64,000 nucleotides of DNA from Saturnia japonica (lineage: Eukaryota; Arthropoda; Insecta; Lepidoptera; Saturniidae). A program made the translations under genes and the position numbers. Where the stretch lies: assembly GCA_033032175.1 (NCBI GenBank), contig CM065313.1:20752327-20816326 (forward strand), in the 5' to 3' direction. Of this stretch, positions 21,881 through 34,306 are shown in pieces. Numbering within the stretch: position 1 is the first letter of the stretch; each line of letters begins with the position of its first letter. The notes beneath the pieces were generated by a model that saw only the letters and a program-made list of their open reading frames with translations, made no database searches and was not told the origin of the DNA.

Positions 21881-22204
21881 TCATACTAACTTCCAAAAAG
21901 GTCTTATATACTCATTAAAGGTTTTTATCGTTTGGCCAAAATATCACCTGATATTAAATAACAATGTGGTACAAGATGCTAGGCTTATTGGAAGACTGGA
22001 TCTTAAGTACCAATGCCAGAACATACCTATAGCTGCTTGGTGACCGATATTTACCTTGCTGTTGTTTTGCAATCACATTTCAAACACTCAAGTCAGATTT
22101 TGCGAACGATGTACAGCGATAATGGAATGCTTATATAAATTCGACATAGTGCTTGCCTTCGTCGTAGTTAGTTTTAGAATTATCCAGTGTAAATCAAGAT
22201 GCAA
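21881..22204. other. Noncoding spacer
   Basis: Nothing recognised. Confidence 0.5.
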
Positions 22205-22320
22205 GTGATCCTGGCTCAGAGGTCAGAGGTCGCAATAGATAAATTCGTTCGAATCTTAAAACAAGTCTGAGGGCTCCGTGAAGGAAAATATCATGATGTA
22301 ACCATATCATAGGGGTACTT
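22205..22320 (+). mobile_element. tRNA-derived SINE fragment
   Basis: A box CTGGCTCAGAGGTCAGAGG (22211-22229), B box CGTTCGAATCTT (22246-22257), then CCGTGAAGGAAAATATCATG, the block that follows the B box in the 14.2 kb SINE. Head region only. Confidence 0.6.
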
Positions 22321-23126
22321 TACCTACTTTCAGAATTTTATCAGTAGCTGCAGAACTCGGTTGAAAGCTATGTATTCTATGTTCAGAGTGGAATCTTTAA
22401 AAGCGTGTATTTGTGGCCAAAACACTGGAGTATCTTTTAGATTTAATAAGACAAATAATATTTAATTAGGTACCTAATAATACTTTTAGGTTCTACAGTA
22501 AGCCTTTAAAACAATTACCGATTTTCATGAGACTAAGTTCAAAGATCATGTATAGAAAGTTTTATTATCGACTTATAAATAATGTCATAAAAAATATTGA
22601 TGAACCCGATCGAGTTTCTAGTCGGCTTTTCTTAATGAATGGAATATTTTCCGAAACGTTGGTAATAGTTTGATGTTTGTAAGTGCCATAAGGGCCTAAA
22701 TTGACAAAAGTATATTTGATGTTTGAATTTTGATATTTTTATTATTTACATTGGTGTGACGTTGAATGTCACGTTGAATTATCCAAGTCACTGTCCCGCA
22801 AACTAAGCCAGTGTGAACGCGCCCTTCACACCTCAGTGCGGGGAGCGATAAAACGCAGGTATTTACGATCAGGAGTGCGGTCTATTGTTTCAATATCGAT
22901 TGGCTTCTACGCACTTGCATTTAAACGTGTCTATAATCAAACACCTATTTATTACACTAGAAGTGCTAGTGTTGTAATAAAAATTTGCGGATATTTTGTC
23001 TAAAACTCAATTAGGCATTTAAACGTTATGCGACAAAAGAAAATCTATGTTTTATAGGTAATATTCTAAACCGTGTTGTAATCATCCAATTCTTTTAATT
23101 TACGTTATGTAATATAACATAACATA
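22321..23126. other. Noncoding with a weak repeat match
   Basis: 22857-22895 shares GCAGGTATTTACGA and GTGCGGTC with 3748-3785. The rest is AT-rich with nothing recognised. Confidence 0.4.
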
Positions 23127-23337
23127 CCATCACGCCTATATCCTCGAAGGATTAGGCAGAGGTGTACACCCACAGTTAGCTGCGTATATTTTTAGGTCCC
23201 ATATAAGGTAAACTCCGAGAGCTACTGAGAATTTCATAGAAAATCACAATAAACACTTCGCCCGACCTGGGAATGTAATCCAGGACCTCGAGCATAGCAG
23301 TCACGTTTAGAACCACTAGGCTAATAAGGCAGTTATG
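23127..23337 (-). mobile_element. tRNA-derived SINE, minus strand
   Basis: On the minus strand: TTAGCCTAGTGGTT (A box, 23311-23324), TCCTGGATTACATTCCCAGG (degenerate B box, near 23268-23286), GGCGAAGTGTTTATTGTG, TTCTATGAAATTCTCAGTAG and CCTCTGCCTAATCCTTCGAG. The last two blocks match the plus-strand copy at 28620-28840. Confidence 0.7.
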
Positions 23338-23384
23338 TAAATGCACTTAATTTAATTGTTTTATGTAAGCCATTAAACGACTTG

Positions 23385-23580
23385 AAAAAAATACGGATGT
23401 TACTCGATGTATTTTTGTTATAGCTGTTCAGCCTTAACTTCCTTGTTTATGAACCGATTTGTATGATTATTTTTTTGTTTGATAGGGGAAACCTCAAGGA
23501 TCGTATTTTAATTTCGTTGGCATGTGGACCTTTAACTTCAAAGGTACACCGAGAAACACTTCAAAATCATTGCACATATT
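23385..23580 (+). repeat. ATGAACCGATTT-family repeat, copy 2
   Basis: CAGCCTTAACTTCCTTG, TTATGAACCGATTTGTATGA, CTTCAAAGGTACACCGAG and ACTTCAAAATCATTG match copy 1 at 12250 in order. Confidence 0.65.
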
Positions 23581-23654
23581 TGTTAGTATAGTAGGTACCT
23601 ATCTCATTTAATTAATATAGTTATGTTAGAACAAGGTTATCGTAATTTAGCCTA

Positions 23655-23770
23655 TAAGGAAGGTTTTCGAGTTATTGTATGGCAACCACGCATAGAATGA
23701 CCCGGTGAAGGCTTTGGGAACCTGCTGGATCCAATAGAGGACGGCTTTCAGCTGAATGGATGGATGTATG
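23655..23770 (+). pseudogene. RTE-like reverse transcriptase relic, 3' end
   Basis: GACCCGGTGAAGGCTTTGGG then ACCTGCTGGATCC corresponds to the DLVKVAG-RWM segment near the C terminus of lepidopteran RTE-type reverse transcriptases, also seen at 25139-25339 (minus). It is broken by stops and a deletion, and ends GGACGGCTTTCAGCTGAATG followed by a GGAT-rich tail, the usual 3' end of this element type. Confidence 0.55.
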
Positions 23771-24149
23771 GAAAGGTTCCGCGTTACTCTCGACACGCAT
23801 TTCGTTGATCTTTCACAACTGTGAGTTATAGTTCCTTACAAATTGCTTGTCTAGTGAATTTATATGTCGTGGGTTATAATCGTATATTAAATATCATAGA
23901 GTCATTTTCGATAAGGTACTGAATACTATATTTTGTTATTATTATATGAAAAAAGTATAATTAATTCAGTCTTATAACTATTCAGAGGATCTTTGTTAAC
24001 AAAGTAACGTCGATACGGAAAAAATGAAGCCGCTCGTAAATACTTAAGCTTGTAATTGGGAAATCAGTTGGGTAGTCTCGATAAGTTGAATTTATAATAT
24101 GTATAGTAAATAAATTTCATAAAAATATATTACAGATACTTTTTAACTG
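23771..24149. other. AT-rich spacer
   Basis: Nothing recognised. Confidence 0.5.
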
Positions 24150-24310
24150 ACTTCAAAAAAAGAACAAAGCCCTCAATTTGAATGTATATTTTTTATAAAT
24201 GTTCAACCATAACTTATTTGTTTACAAACCGATTTGAATGATTCTTTTTTGAAATCCGATTTTATTTTCATTGGCATTGAATCTTCGACTTGGAATATAT
24301 TCTAGGTGTT
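24150..24310 (+). repeat. ATGAACCGATTT-family repeat, copy 3
   Basis: GACTTCAAAAAAAGAA, CAACCATAACTTATTTG, CAAACCGATTTGAATGATTC and TTTTCATTGGCATTGAATC match the other copies in order. Truncated at the 3' side. Confidence 0.6.
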
Positions 24311-25078
24311 GTGTCTATGCGTTTTGTGTAATATGTATTCTGGCAACATTAATAAATGTCAGTTCCTAGAGTGTTGAGTTTCCTTTGTGCTGTAATTTGA
24401 TTAATATAATTGCATACATTACACTAGGGAACTTAATTTTTTGTTAAAAATTGTCTCCTTGCTATTAATTTATTTAATGCCTGGAATGATTATGATGATA
24501 TCCTAGTAACTAAACGTTTCCATCGAAGGCGATTCCATACGTTCGCATTTTTTGTGAAACCAACTTTGGCTTTAATAATCCGGTCGCATGTGGTGTAAGT
24601 AAAGATTTCAACTAGCGTTATATAAGCTTATATGTAGGAGGGATTTTTCGGAGTTGGCGTTTGACATCAAGAACTTTACTTCGGGACAATGCAAATCTTT
24701 TAACTCCCTTACTGACTGCATATCGCTACTCCAATCTTCGAATCGCAATTTTCTTCCACTTGTCTGTGGATAAGTCAACTGAAGTCAGGTGGCGCTTCAG
24801 ATCAGGCTTGCATTTGCCTGAGCAGATTTCTGATTAAAAAAACAGATTTTTAAAACCTGGAAGACACGTTTAAAAGTGCTCACAGAAACGTAGCTGACCT
24901 TTCATCAACAAACACCTGGGAAATTTAATCAAAACAGTTAAACAATTTGAATCTAGGTAATCAGTTATAGAAATTGCTAGAATATATTTACATTGTATTT
25001 AGATCAGTGCGTTACGTTTCGGGTCTGGTCTATTCAGTTGCCTAAGGGTTTTGCAGTGAAACTTATAAAAAATACGTT
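24311..25078. other. Noncoding, nothing recognised
   Basis: AT-rich with a few short GC-richer segments. No supported gene or repeat. Confidence 0.5.
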
Positions 25079-25138
25079 TTGCCGAATTTGAAGATGAGTA
25101 TATATCATCTTATATATCCATACGAAAGACGCCCATAT

Positions 25139-25339
25139 TTACATACTCTCTTCCCCAAAGCGGTACAACGACCGGTCTTTCGCTGCTCGTATCCAGCGAG
25201 TTCCCACAACCTTCACCAGGTCTTTAGTCAACCTTATGGCAGGCCTATCCACGCTTCGTCTTTCGTGTGTGTCGTAAAAGGTGTCTAAAGGATTCTTAGA
25301 GCATTTTTCGCTACCAAACTGCCATTTCTCGCCAGCCAA
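25139..25339 (-). pseudogene. RTE-type non-LTR retrotransposon, reverse transcriptase C-terminal relic
   Basis: The minus-strand frame contains RRSVDRPAIRLTKDLVKVVG and TRWIRAAKDRSLYRFGEESM. This pattern (GRP..RW.DDLVKVAG.RWMR.AQDRS.WR.LGEA) is the C-terminal tail of the endonuclease/reverse transcriptase of RTE-type elements abundant in Lepidoptera (knowledge-based). Only about 66 residues are left; polymerase and endonuclease domains are gone, and diagnostic Trp/Asp residues are substituted. An old, dead fragment. Confidence 0.72.
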
Positions 25340-25344
25340 TTGTG

Positions 25345-26719
25345 GTGATTATTGTAAATCCACCAAATATGAAAGTACGAAAAGTTATACATTTAAAAAT
25401 ATACAAATGGTAATACTAAAGATAAAAATAATTCACCTATTTCATTATTCAGCTCATGCGTGCCTTTAATTTTCCTGTCCACCTCCTCGTGGATCCAATC
25501 AGCATAAATTTTGTAGCAGGAGACTGTGCAGCGACAGATGCCGTATAATTGTTCCTATGACATTTTTTATACTGTCACCCCATCTGACGTTGCCGTGCTT
25601 ATCGAATATGTTTAAAATGCTTCTTTTTTTATATGGAGATGGCTTCTACATAATATCATGTTACAATATTATACTAATAGTATTTTTTTTTTATAAATAC
25701 CAGTTATGAAAGTGGCAGGAATTTGAATGTGATAACATTATTTCAACTCAGTTTTAAGTGTTAGCATCTTATTATTGTACTACGTTTATTCCTTGATAAT
25801 GTCACACAAGTCACATGACTTGAAGGGTACTAAATTAAAAAAAAAAGAAATATAAATGAAAAAAAAATCTTAATATTTTGATCTGTTTGTATTAAATAGT
25901 AATATAGTGAAATTATTGCAGAATAAAAAAATGTTAAATATTCTATTAGTATTTTTATCCGAGGATATTGTACTCCAGCGTCCTTTTTGTGAATTTTTCC
26001 ATCACCATCAATAGAATGATATTGTTACTAAATCAATCGAGATAAAATAAATATACACAATGATGACTAAAGTCCTTGGTACCCATATTCATAGGTATAT
26101 ATATATTCCAAATGTTTGACCGTTCAAATACATATCAAATCTTATTTTAAGTGTTAAATCTAATAACACATGTGCAGTTCATACTCGGTAAAAGTGAAAC
26201 CTTCAAGAACATTTTTTTTTTTATAAACGATACACTTGAACAATACACCACGCTGGCTATAATGCCTTTGCCCAAGGCTTCTCAATACGCAGGCACACAC
26301 ACACGTAGACAAGAGGAAACCTAGATAATAGAAAACACTCTATAATATTTTCCATCTCACTCTCGCGGACTAAATCCTATAAATGTATGTGTTTGTCTGT
26401 ATTTAATAATATCGCTTTTTCGTTTCATTGCGTTTCAAATCACAACGGCACTAAAGAAGTTTCCACTTCAAAAATAAATATTGTCCCACTCCATCTAAAG
26501 TAACACATTCAACCCCTGATGTAGAAACAGGGGTGCAGTGTACTCAGGTGTCGAATCGAGAGTATACGAGGTATGCTTGCACCGGCGCGGCGCGGCGCGG
26601 CGTAGCCCCTTCACAATATATTCACACGAAGACAGTGCCATCTTTACAAATATTGTAAGTTACTATAACTCGTTTGTTCACTTCTGAAAAATAATCGATA
26701 TGCAAATAAACATACATTT
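25345..26719. other. Noncoding with microsatellite and CG-rich patch
   Basis: Short (CA)n at about 26293-26303. 26583-26602 is four CGGCG units in an otherwise AT-rich context. 25480-25620 is a little GC-richer, without a recognised family. No gene supported. Confidence 0.45.
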
Positions 26720-27030
26720 ACATTGCTTCGCTCGCGTAGTCAACAGAATGCCGTCGCGCCGGTATTATGGTGATCGCCTCCACGAACGGTGGTCGCTCGC
26801 TAATTATTTTAAAATGCTTATATGTGCGATACCCTGATTATTTTTCCAATCTAAATGTATCCTAAGTTACTCCTTTTAATACCACCTATCTGACAGTGAA
26901 AGTCCCGTCAAAATCGGTCCAATCGTTTCGGAGATTATCTGGAACAAACAGACAGAGAAAAATTGTAAAAATTGTTTTTTTTTTTAAATATTATAATGAC
27001 CGTATTTTATATGTATTTAGTAAAAAAGCT
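26720..27030 (+). repeat. GTCAAAATCGGTCC-family repeat, internally shortened
   Basis: GCTTCGCTCGCGTAG at the start, then AAAGTCCCGTCAAAATCGGT, CCAATCGTTTCGGAGATTAT, CAAACAGACAGAG and finally TATTTAGTAAAAAAGCTGTT. The middle of the family consensus is missing. Confidence 0.65.
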
Positions 27031-28619
27031 GTTATTTTTCCGTGAAATGTTGAAGTTACCTACCAATAATAACAATGTAAATTCATCTTACCGACTTAAT
27101 TTTTTATTGGTTTAAAACGATAAAATATTTTTTTTGTTTTGTTAGGCCAAAGAAGTATTAACTTCTTACGTGCCTCAATAAGTACATTTTTTTTTTATTT
27201 GTCTCGTTTACTCTATACTAGTTATATGTTGACGTGAGTAGTGCCTCCATTTATTCTGCGTTACGACTTTTGCATCCTCTTCGATCCGCACTTTTGATTT
27301 TTGCTATGTCTTGCTTATTTTTACTAGCCTTTGTTCTAAACTACGACGGATCTATTAATAGATATGTATGAAATTGACACACATATAGTTTACAATCCGT
27401 ATTGACACTTAAGATACTTTTATTCTATTAAATTACATATTTTTAATTTCTCTCTAGATACAATACTGAAGACCACAGAAAAAGTCGCAGGCTTAAGCTA
27501 TGTAATAATATAATGTTTAGACGATTAAAAAGAGGTAAAGATTGTATGTATGTAGGAGGTAATCACTGGAACTACTGACCCAACTCTGATTTTTTTTTCC
27601 AACTGCTTGTTTGTCACCTTAGTACTGTAAAAAAATAATTAATTTTTCAATTGAAATCATTAAAATTTTATTAATATACTAAGAAACAAAAATAATGCAT
27701 CTGAATTTACTGAATGGATATTACATTAAAACGAGGGTGGATAGTCCGTGCGGCGCCGCGCTGGGGCTGCATCCCTTAGGGCCGACCGACCCCCTGAACT
27801 CTTTGATGTGGCTTTGGTGACCGTGAAAATTTGACGGCGATTCATTTCGCCGCTATTAACGGATTTGCGATTGATGTTAAATTTCTGCCTTTTGTATATT
27901 TTATTCAGGTAATTCGATTTCATTTATTATTATCTTCGCTATTTATACATTATTAGCAATCACCCGTGACTTTGTTCGTTTTAATTACAGTAAGGGTTGG
28001 CATGACAGTGACGACCACCGCTGGATTTAGATCTCTGAGTGATCACCGTTGTGTTTAGACTTTGCTGAGTTTACCATCAGAGACAGTAATGTCAATGGTT
28101 GAGTATAAGCTATCATAACAAAGTTAATTGACAATAAATTACAGTATAGATTAGATTCTCCTAAAATGATAAATAATTTAGATGATTCATATAGGTAGAG
28201 CACTAATGCCGGAATAAGTTGCAATCACCGTACACATTGTGAAAAAAAACCTATCCTAGTGAATCAGTTATATGTATCATGTTTGGTATTTAGTGGCTTA
28301 TTGAAACACCAAACTACGCTGTGTTATTTGTACGTATGGCGAAGGTGATTATTTTTAATATGAAAACAATAAAGCGATACTTAGCGCTAATGATTTAGTG
28401 CAAAAAAGTGGCGGTAGTCGAATGGTATACACCAGTGGAATATTTGTAAGAATACCGATATGTAACAACGAATAAATCGGAGTTCATGTACATTTACTAA
28501 TTCATACTGGTGACACTATCGGTTGAACGTGAAGGTAATAACATCGTGTGGAAACCTGAATGATTATAAAAAATTCCTGTGATATCACTGTATATGGGAA
28601 AAATATAACTGTTGATTTC
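27031..28619. other. Noncoding with a GC-rich patch and a small hairpin
   Basis: 27740-27800 is GC-rich (GCGGCGCCGCGCTGGGGC). 28009-28052 has GTGACGACCACC...ATCTCTGAGTGATCACCG, related to the hairpin at 13391. Minus frame 27726-27923 ends in the GC-rich patch and has no motif. Confidence 0.45.
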
Positions 28620-28840
28620 TTTCTGTTTCGATTCCTAGGCCGAGCAAAGTGTTATTAGGTTTTTCTATGAAATTCTCAGTAGTAGCTCTGAGTTTGGCTT
28701 TGTACCCGATTAATGGCAATAAACTCGCCCCCTATTTCATGAGAAATAAAAAAAATACATCCCGGGAAACTGTGGGTGTATACCTCTGCCTAACTCTTCG
28801 GGGATACAGGCGTGATGGTATGTTATATTTTGTTGAAATC
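28620..28840 (+). mobile_element. tRNA-derived SINE, 3' part
   Basis: B box GTTTCGATTCC (28625-28635), then GGCCGAGCAAAGTGTTATT, TTTCTATGAAATTCTCAGTA, AACTCGCCCCCTATTTCATG and ACCTCTGCCTAACTCTTCGG. Same family as 23127-23337, with the A box region lost. It accounts for the open frame 28649-28861. Confidence 0.65.
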
Positions 28841-28869
28841 GTCAATGTGTCGTGGGGCTGACGTGGTGA

Positions 28870-29445
28870 TTAAAGCCTTAACGCTTGAGAACTTCTTGTT
28901 AAGATTTGGATGTTACCACCCTCGATCACATCTTCACTCGGCATCTAATCAGATTGTTGTTGAATAAAAAATAACTAAGTAATTCAATTTAATTGCTTAT
29001 TTCATTAACCCAATTTTGTGGTCCCGTAAACCGGAAAATTATGCTTAAAATATATTCTTCATTTATATCTGGTTTCTAATAAGACCTGGCGAACTGCAAA
29101 TGTTGGCCCTAGTTGGAATCAGTCACGACGACGGAGATTTTCTCCATAATAAAGTATACTATGTAGATTGTAGATATATATAGAGAGAGATTTGATAGAA
29201 GTTGACAGCTAAATAAACTTGTGCTCTTTTCTTGCGGTGAGTATTGTTACGAGAGATACTTAGGAACGGGTTCTGGGTCAGCATATATATGTACAAATAC
29301 CTCTAGTTTTAAAAGCGTACATAGGCTACGGTAACTGCTAAGTCATAAAAAAAGCAAACACTTAAACACGAGAAGCTATAAATAATTGAAAATATTGAAG
29401 TGAAACAATTACTCTGAACGTGTAACGAGTTGCCACGATTTCCAG
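28870..29445. other. Noncoding, nothing recognised
   Basis: AT-rich; no supported feature. Confidence 0.5.
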
Positions 29446-29588
29446 GAACGCGTTCCAAGCCATTGTCTCGTGCGGGCGATGCCATTACTCCAGACGCCGG
29501 TACTATTTGTCATTCTAATTAGCGATGGTCATATCGCACGCACTCCCGATTTGTCGGGAAGTCGCGAGCGTCTTTTTGTCTCTAACAG
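29446..29588 (+). other. Candidate exon-like segment flanked by AG and GT
   Basis: A 143 bp, clearly GC-richer segment is preceded by TTTCCAG and followed by AACAG/GTATGC, and one frame is open throughout (residues include MPLLQTPVLFVILISDGH). No protein family recognised; the pyrimidine tract is weak. It may be a small exon, a regulatory element or coincidence. Confidence 0.2.
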
Positions 29589-30431
29589 GTATGCAATTTG
29601 TCGTTGCCTATCTTATATTATGAAATTAATATTGATACGTGTACGTTCTAAGATGCATTGAAAATATATAGTTTTAGATATATTCCAAAGTGTTAAGCGT
29701 TCCGAACAATCATTCTGTATCATTCAGGTGCGGTACCGAACATCACCCCTAACGAAGATAACTTTAGTAAGACAATTGAAAGTTATATTTATTCCATAAC
29801 ATATTTTTACTCCGTTTAACCTACATTTATGGAATCTTTTGAGAGAATCGATACAAAAAACTATGTACACACTTCATTTGAGAAATACTAAATTGTAGCT
29901 AACACTTTTTTCAGTGTGACTCCTTTTATGGCATTTCATTGCTGATTAGTCTTTACTAACAGTATATTATTGTGTAAAATGATAATGTTTAATTACAATT
30001 ATTCTTGGAGTTTTTGTCAGGATGTTTTTATTTTTAATTCAATAACTTAGATTTTTTAACCCTATATTATATAAAACATTGGTGGCGTTTTGCGTGATAT
30101 AATTTGGTTACTGTGCATTCGTGAAGTTGATTAAATATATAAACTGCAAATATACATTTTGAATTTCCACAAAAACTCCCTTATAGATATAATAGTTTTA
30201 ATAAAGATGCCACAATCTCATTTGAACTCACTTTGAAGATTAGAAAAGAATACGACGGCTTAAAATATTGTCACTGGAAAAACAAGAAGAAAATAAAACA
30301 GCGAACATGACTTCGGCCTCTGTATAAATGATAATTAAATATGGATCATAAAAACAACATCTGACTTCATACTGCATCATAATTTTACTATATTCTTCTT
30401 TGGCAGAATTGTACAAGAACACGCCTGCCAT
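29589..30431. other. AT-rich spacer
   Basis: Nothing recognised. Confidence 0.5.
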
Positions 30432-30876
30432 TAATTAAATATAAAAAAAAATATTCTCGTTATAAGGATGTATTTGAAGATGTACCTACACGATAAACTT
30501 AGAAAAAGGCAATCCGTTCTTAAGCCAATGCTAAGCACAATAGTTGGAACAGTCTGAATGATATTTTAAGAAGTAAAACCAAAACCACTCATAGGCTCAA
30601 CAAAAATTTATTGGTACAGTGTAGTAAAGCTACTTATAAAAACACTATAACATAAAGATAAACTTATGCACTACATTCTCAAAGTACTTTGATGAACTAT
30701 TGGATTAGAAAGTGCTGTAAAAATTTTGATGTCTGTATTTCGTTGTTATGCAAGCGTACTCTACAAAATTGCTTGACACTGTGCTACAACTGATTTCATT
30801 TTAAATGCGCTATATGTAGCGCTGGTAGATACCAGTCGGTAAAGGAAACTAAGTTACCGAACATACATTACTCGCA

Positions 30877-30972
30877 CGCATTCCTAGAAGGGGTCTAATT
30901 AACCGCCAGACGCATTTGCGCCTTGACAAATGCCTTGGCTAATTACGTGGACAGTTATCTCTGCATAGCGTT
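30877..30972. promoter_or_regulatory. Candidate regulatory element with two TAATTA-type cores
   Basis: GTCTAATTAACCGCC and TTGGCTAATTACGTGG lie 50 bp apart in a GC-richer segment that also has GACGCATTTGCGCC. Resembles homeodomain-site clusters. The exact copy at 34752-34847 carries no independent evidence, being part of the tandem duplication. Confidence 0.22.
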
Positions 30973-31262
30973 ATACCGTTTCACTTGTGAATTATTGCAC
31001 ATCACTTATCATAATATTCTATTGAATTTTAATAGTTACCAATGACTGCCAGCAACATATCAGTGATTGGCATTGATTTCATACACAAAACATATTTGGA
31101 AGTGTTGGAACTGTAGTATGTAAGGCCTAAGATTCAGTTTTCTCTTTATGATAATACTTAAAATATAGTCCAATAACGAGATGATATAGAAATAAGTATT
31201 TATCCGCAATTTTCATAATGCTAAAGCGAATCGATGACGGGTTTTGTGTTTATTAATTTTTT

Positions 31263-31750
31263 ACTAGCTGAGCTCGTGGCTATTCTCACGTGCATCCCAG
31301 TTCCTGGTTATTTTAATGATAATCCTGTAGAAGATAGTAATATGTTGTTATTGACTTTTTTAGGTCTTTTTAAGATCTACAATTATGTAAAACATTAATT
31401 TGATATGTCTCTTATGGTTTACTCAGCGTAATCCAATTAAAGACCTTAAATGATTCACCATTACCAGCTTTTTTAACTTGTGCGAAACCCCAATTTAATA
31501 TCTAAAACAAAAGTAGCCTAAGCTACTCCTTATAACATCAGCTATCTGCCAGTGAAAGTCCCATCAGAATCGGTCCAACCGTTTCGGAGATTGGCCGGAA
31601 TAAATAGATAGGCGGATAAAAAAATATGGTTTTTTGTTATAGGTACCGTATAAACTTTCGTAAAATAATAAATTACTATAGCATAGCATTTAGTAAAAAG
31701 CTGTTATTTTGTCATTATAAATAGATACTTTAATTTCATTAACTGTACAG
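31263..31750 (+). repeat. GTCAAAATCGGTCC-family repeat, full length
   Basis: Best full copy: ACTAGCTGAGCTCGTGG, GCATCCCAGTTCCTGGTTAT, AATCCTGTAGAAGATA, TTTACTCAGCGTAATCC, GTGAAAGTCCCATCAGAATC, GTCCAACCGTTTCGGAGATT, TATAGGTACCGTATAAACTT, AGCTGTTATTTTGTCATTAT and an end at about TTAACTGTACAGA. About 490 bp, noncoding. Confidence 0.8.
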
Positions 31751-34306
31751 ACAGATAAAACTTGCAATATATTTCTATAAAAAATAATGAAATTCAAAAG
31801 AGCGATATTGACAAATAATCTGTCCTCTGTTCTCGGTGTACTCTCTTATTCAGTTTTAGTTCTTATCCGCTTCTCAGTGTCTCTTAGTATTATTTTATTA
31901 AATTTATGTTTTTATTTAAATAGCAAGAAATAAATGTAAATAAATTTATATAAATGTTTTGTTTTGAATGTTTATTAAGGAACTTTTTAGTTTGACTGTT
32001 GTCATCGCCCGTACATGCCGTGCCGTGATCAACTTTAAAAATAAACGGTATTTTAAATTTTATCATAAGATAATTTCTGTTAAAAAAAGTTATATTATGT
32101 TGGTGATCAATAATAAACAAATAAAAATCATTTTAAATATAAAAAACATCATCCAAAACACGCGAGTACTTATGAAGGACATTACAAATAATCTTCTAAG
32201 GACATTAATATTTATTTTCCAACATAAAATATATAAATGGCCCTCCTCTATTACGATAAATAAATATAAATCATATTGGAAATACACCTCTATGTATATA
32301 TTTAGATTTTATCGGACGCAATAACGGCTTTCGCCAAACGCATCGTTTTTACAATAAACATTAGACAAAGATAACGTTACATTCGAATTAAATTAGATCT
32401 CTTGGCACATAGCTCTTATTGCCTAAGTATAAAGATGAATACAGTTTGACAATTACAACGTTTTTAGTTTATTAGAAGTAGTAATAAGATGGTTCTGGCG
32501 GTGTGTAATTGTCAAATGCCCTGGAGGCGGTGCGTGGTCGTAGCATTACCATTTTAATGTTATTATAGGTGTAATCGGAAAGTAAAAACCTAATTTAGAT
32601 GCGTCTAGACGTCACGGTGCCTGAAATGGTATAGAGGTGGTTTAATGGACTTCGAAACGAATTAGGAGGTTGTTGTCATGCTCCGTTTACTTTGACGACG
32701 TTGCAGTATTCGATACACATAAAGGGAAGCTCCTGTGGCTAAAAGTTGAGGGCAGACTAGTATAAATTGTAAATTTTACTTATGCATGATCATTTTTACC
32801 CATAAGGAAAACTCCAAGAGTGATTATTTCAATGTTAAGTTCGTAACGAATAATGCTTTTACTACTTCCATTATAGTGCAACTTTTGATGGCAGTACAAG
32901 TACAAAGAAATCAAGTCTACAAGCGACGAACAAGCCACATCAAGCATATTACTTCAAACTTTGTAACAAGAAATCAGAATAAATATTACGTGTATTTATC
33001 AGTATAAATATTGTGGACTTTCATTCATAATATTTTTAAAGACTCTTAAATCGCTAATAATTTTGAATGCTTATGTTTTTTTTTTTTTGAACTCTTACTC
33101 TTGGTGTATGTGAGCTTCATTGGAGTTTAATAAATAAATATCTTTAGTATTACGCTACACGTTTACATTTGATTCATTAACCTTACAAGCAAACAGACTT
33201 CCTCTACCAACAGTATAATATCCAGTGGAACACATCTATATTTAAATAGCATATTCAACTGCATATCACTAAGGGATATCACTACTGTTTTATTGGATAC
33301 AGTCATCATAAGTGTAGGGCTTTTTTTTTCTTGACCCATTTGTTTATTCCCTTGCTAATTGCGTGTAAATAAAAACTCTGCAAAGATAAAAAAATTAACT
33401 ATTCGTTTTGGATATTTTCTAAGCCTAGTAAAGCTTAATTATATATTTAACAGGTATTAATTTTATATTTTTTTCTTGTAATGCAATAACTATTTTCCAA
33501 ATTGACGTATTTGCAGTTATAAGAGGTGATATTAGAGGAAATAAAATAATAAATAAGAACGAAATAACACAAGGAAGGCCATTTAAAAGTCCACACAATG
33601 TAATGTAACTAATATAAATATATTAATTGGGTTAGTATAGAATATAAACTGATAAGAAAACGGTCAATGCCAATGTTTGAAGAAATGGTATTTCTTACTA
33701 TACTAAAATTAAAATAATTAAAACGCGTACTTATTAGCCACAGCTTGTAAAATTATTTTACATTAAAACTCTATATAAATTTGTTTTATATATTGATTTC
33801 CACTTTCATTACATCTTAATCTATTTCATCGATTTGTTTATCAACTAGTCTATACAGTGTTAATTCGCTTGTAAGTGATAGAAGTTACTACCGATCATTA
33901 TACCTTCAATATCATCTTTAACACAACGTAATATCACTTCCATTTCCTTGTTCAAAATAAAAGTCTGTATGTTCTACATTGACAGATTAGCAGAAAGCAA
34001 AAACTCGACAAGTTTATCAATTACAATCGTTGTAAGATTTACCTTCTCAGATTTAAGGTTGATTCTTGATAGAAAGAGTAAAACGAAGTTGTCTCATTTG
34101 GCCAGGGAACTCATCAATCAAGCCGGACTTTGATGGAGGTGGCATAATCTAGTTTGTCTGCAAGATACCTCAGTAAATACCCACTAATAGGGTACAGGTG
34201 GTATTTTGAGTTTGAGTTTGTTATTCTATTTGGGAATTTCATGCAAGCTATTTCGAAGAGAGGATTTATGTGTTTACCTGATTTACATGATTCTAAGTCA
34301 CTAGTG
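31751..34306. other. AT-rich remainder of duplication copy 1
   Basis: No gene recognised. The overlapping open frames at 31890-32324 and 33948-34133 are repeated in copy 2 and are lysine/isoleucine-rich translations of AT-rich DNA. Confidence 0.5.

Larger units (their letters stand above)
30432..34306 (+). repeat. Direct tandem duplication, copy 1 (3,875 bp)
   Basis: Starts at TAATTAAATATAAAAAAA and ends AAGTCACTAGTG. Over about its first 1.99 kb it appears identical to copy 2 (three open frames there translate identically). From about 32424 onwards the copies differ by scattered substitutions and small indels, then become nearly identical again over the last ~400 bp. Holds a GTCAAAATCGGTCC-family repeat and noncoding DNA only. 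Confidence 0.92.

Noticed and set aside
31890..32324. Overlapping frames of up to 118 codons, repeated at 35765-36199
   Set aside because: Lys/Ile/Asn-rich translation of AT-rich DNA on both strands; repetition is due to the tandem duplication.
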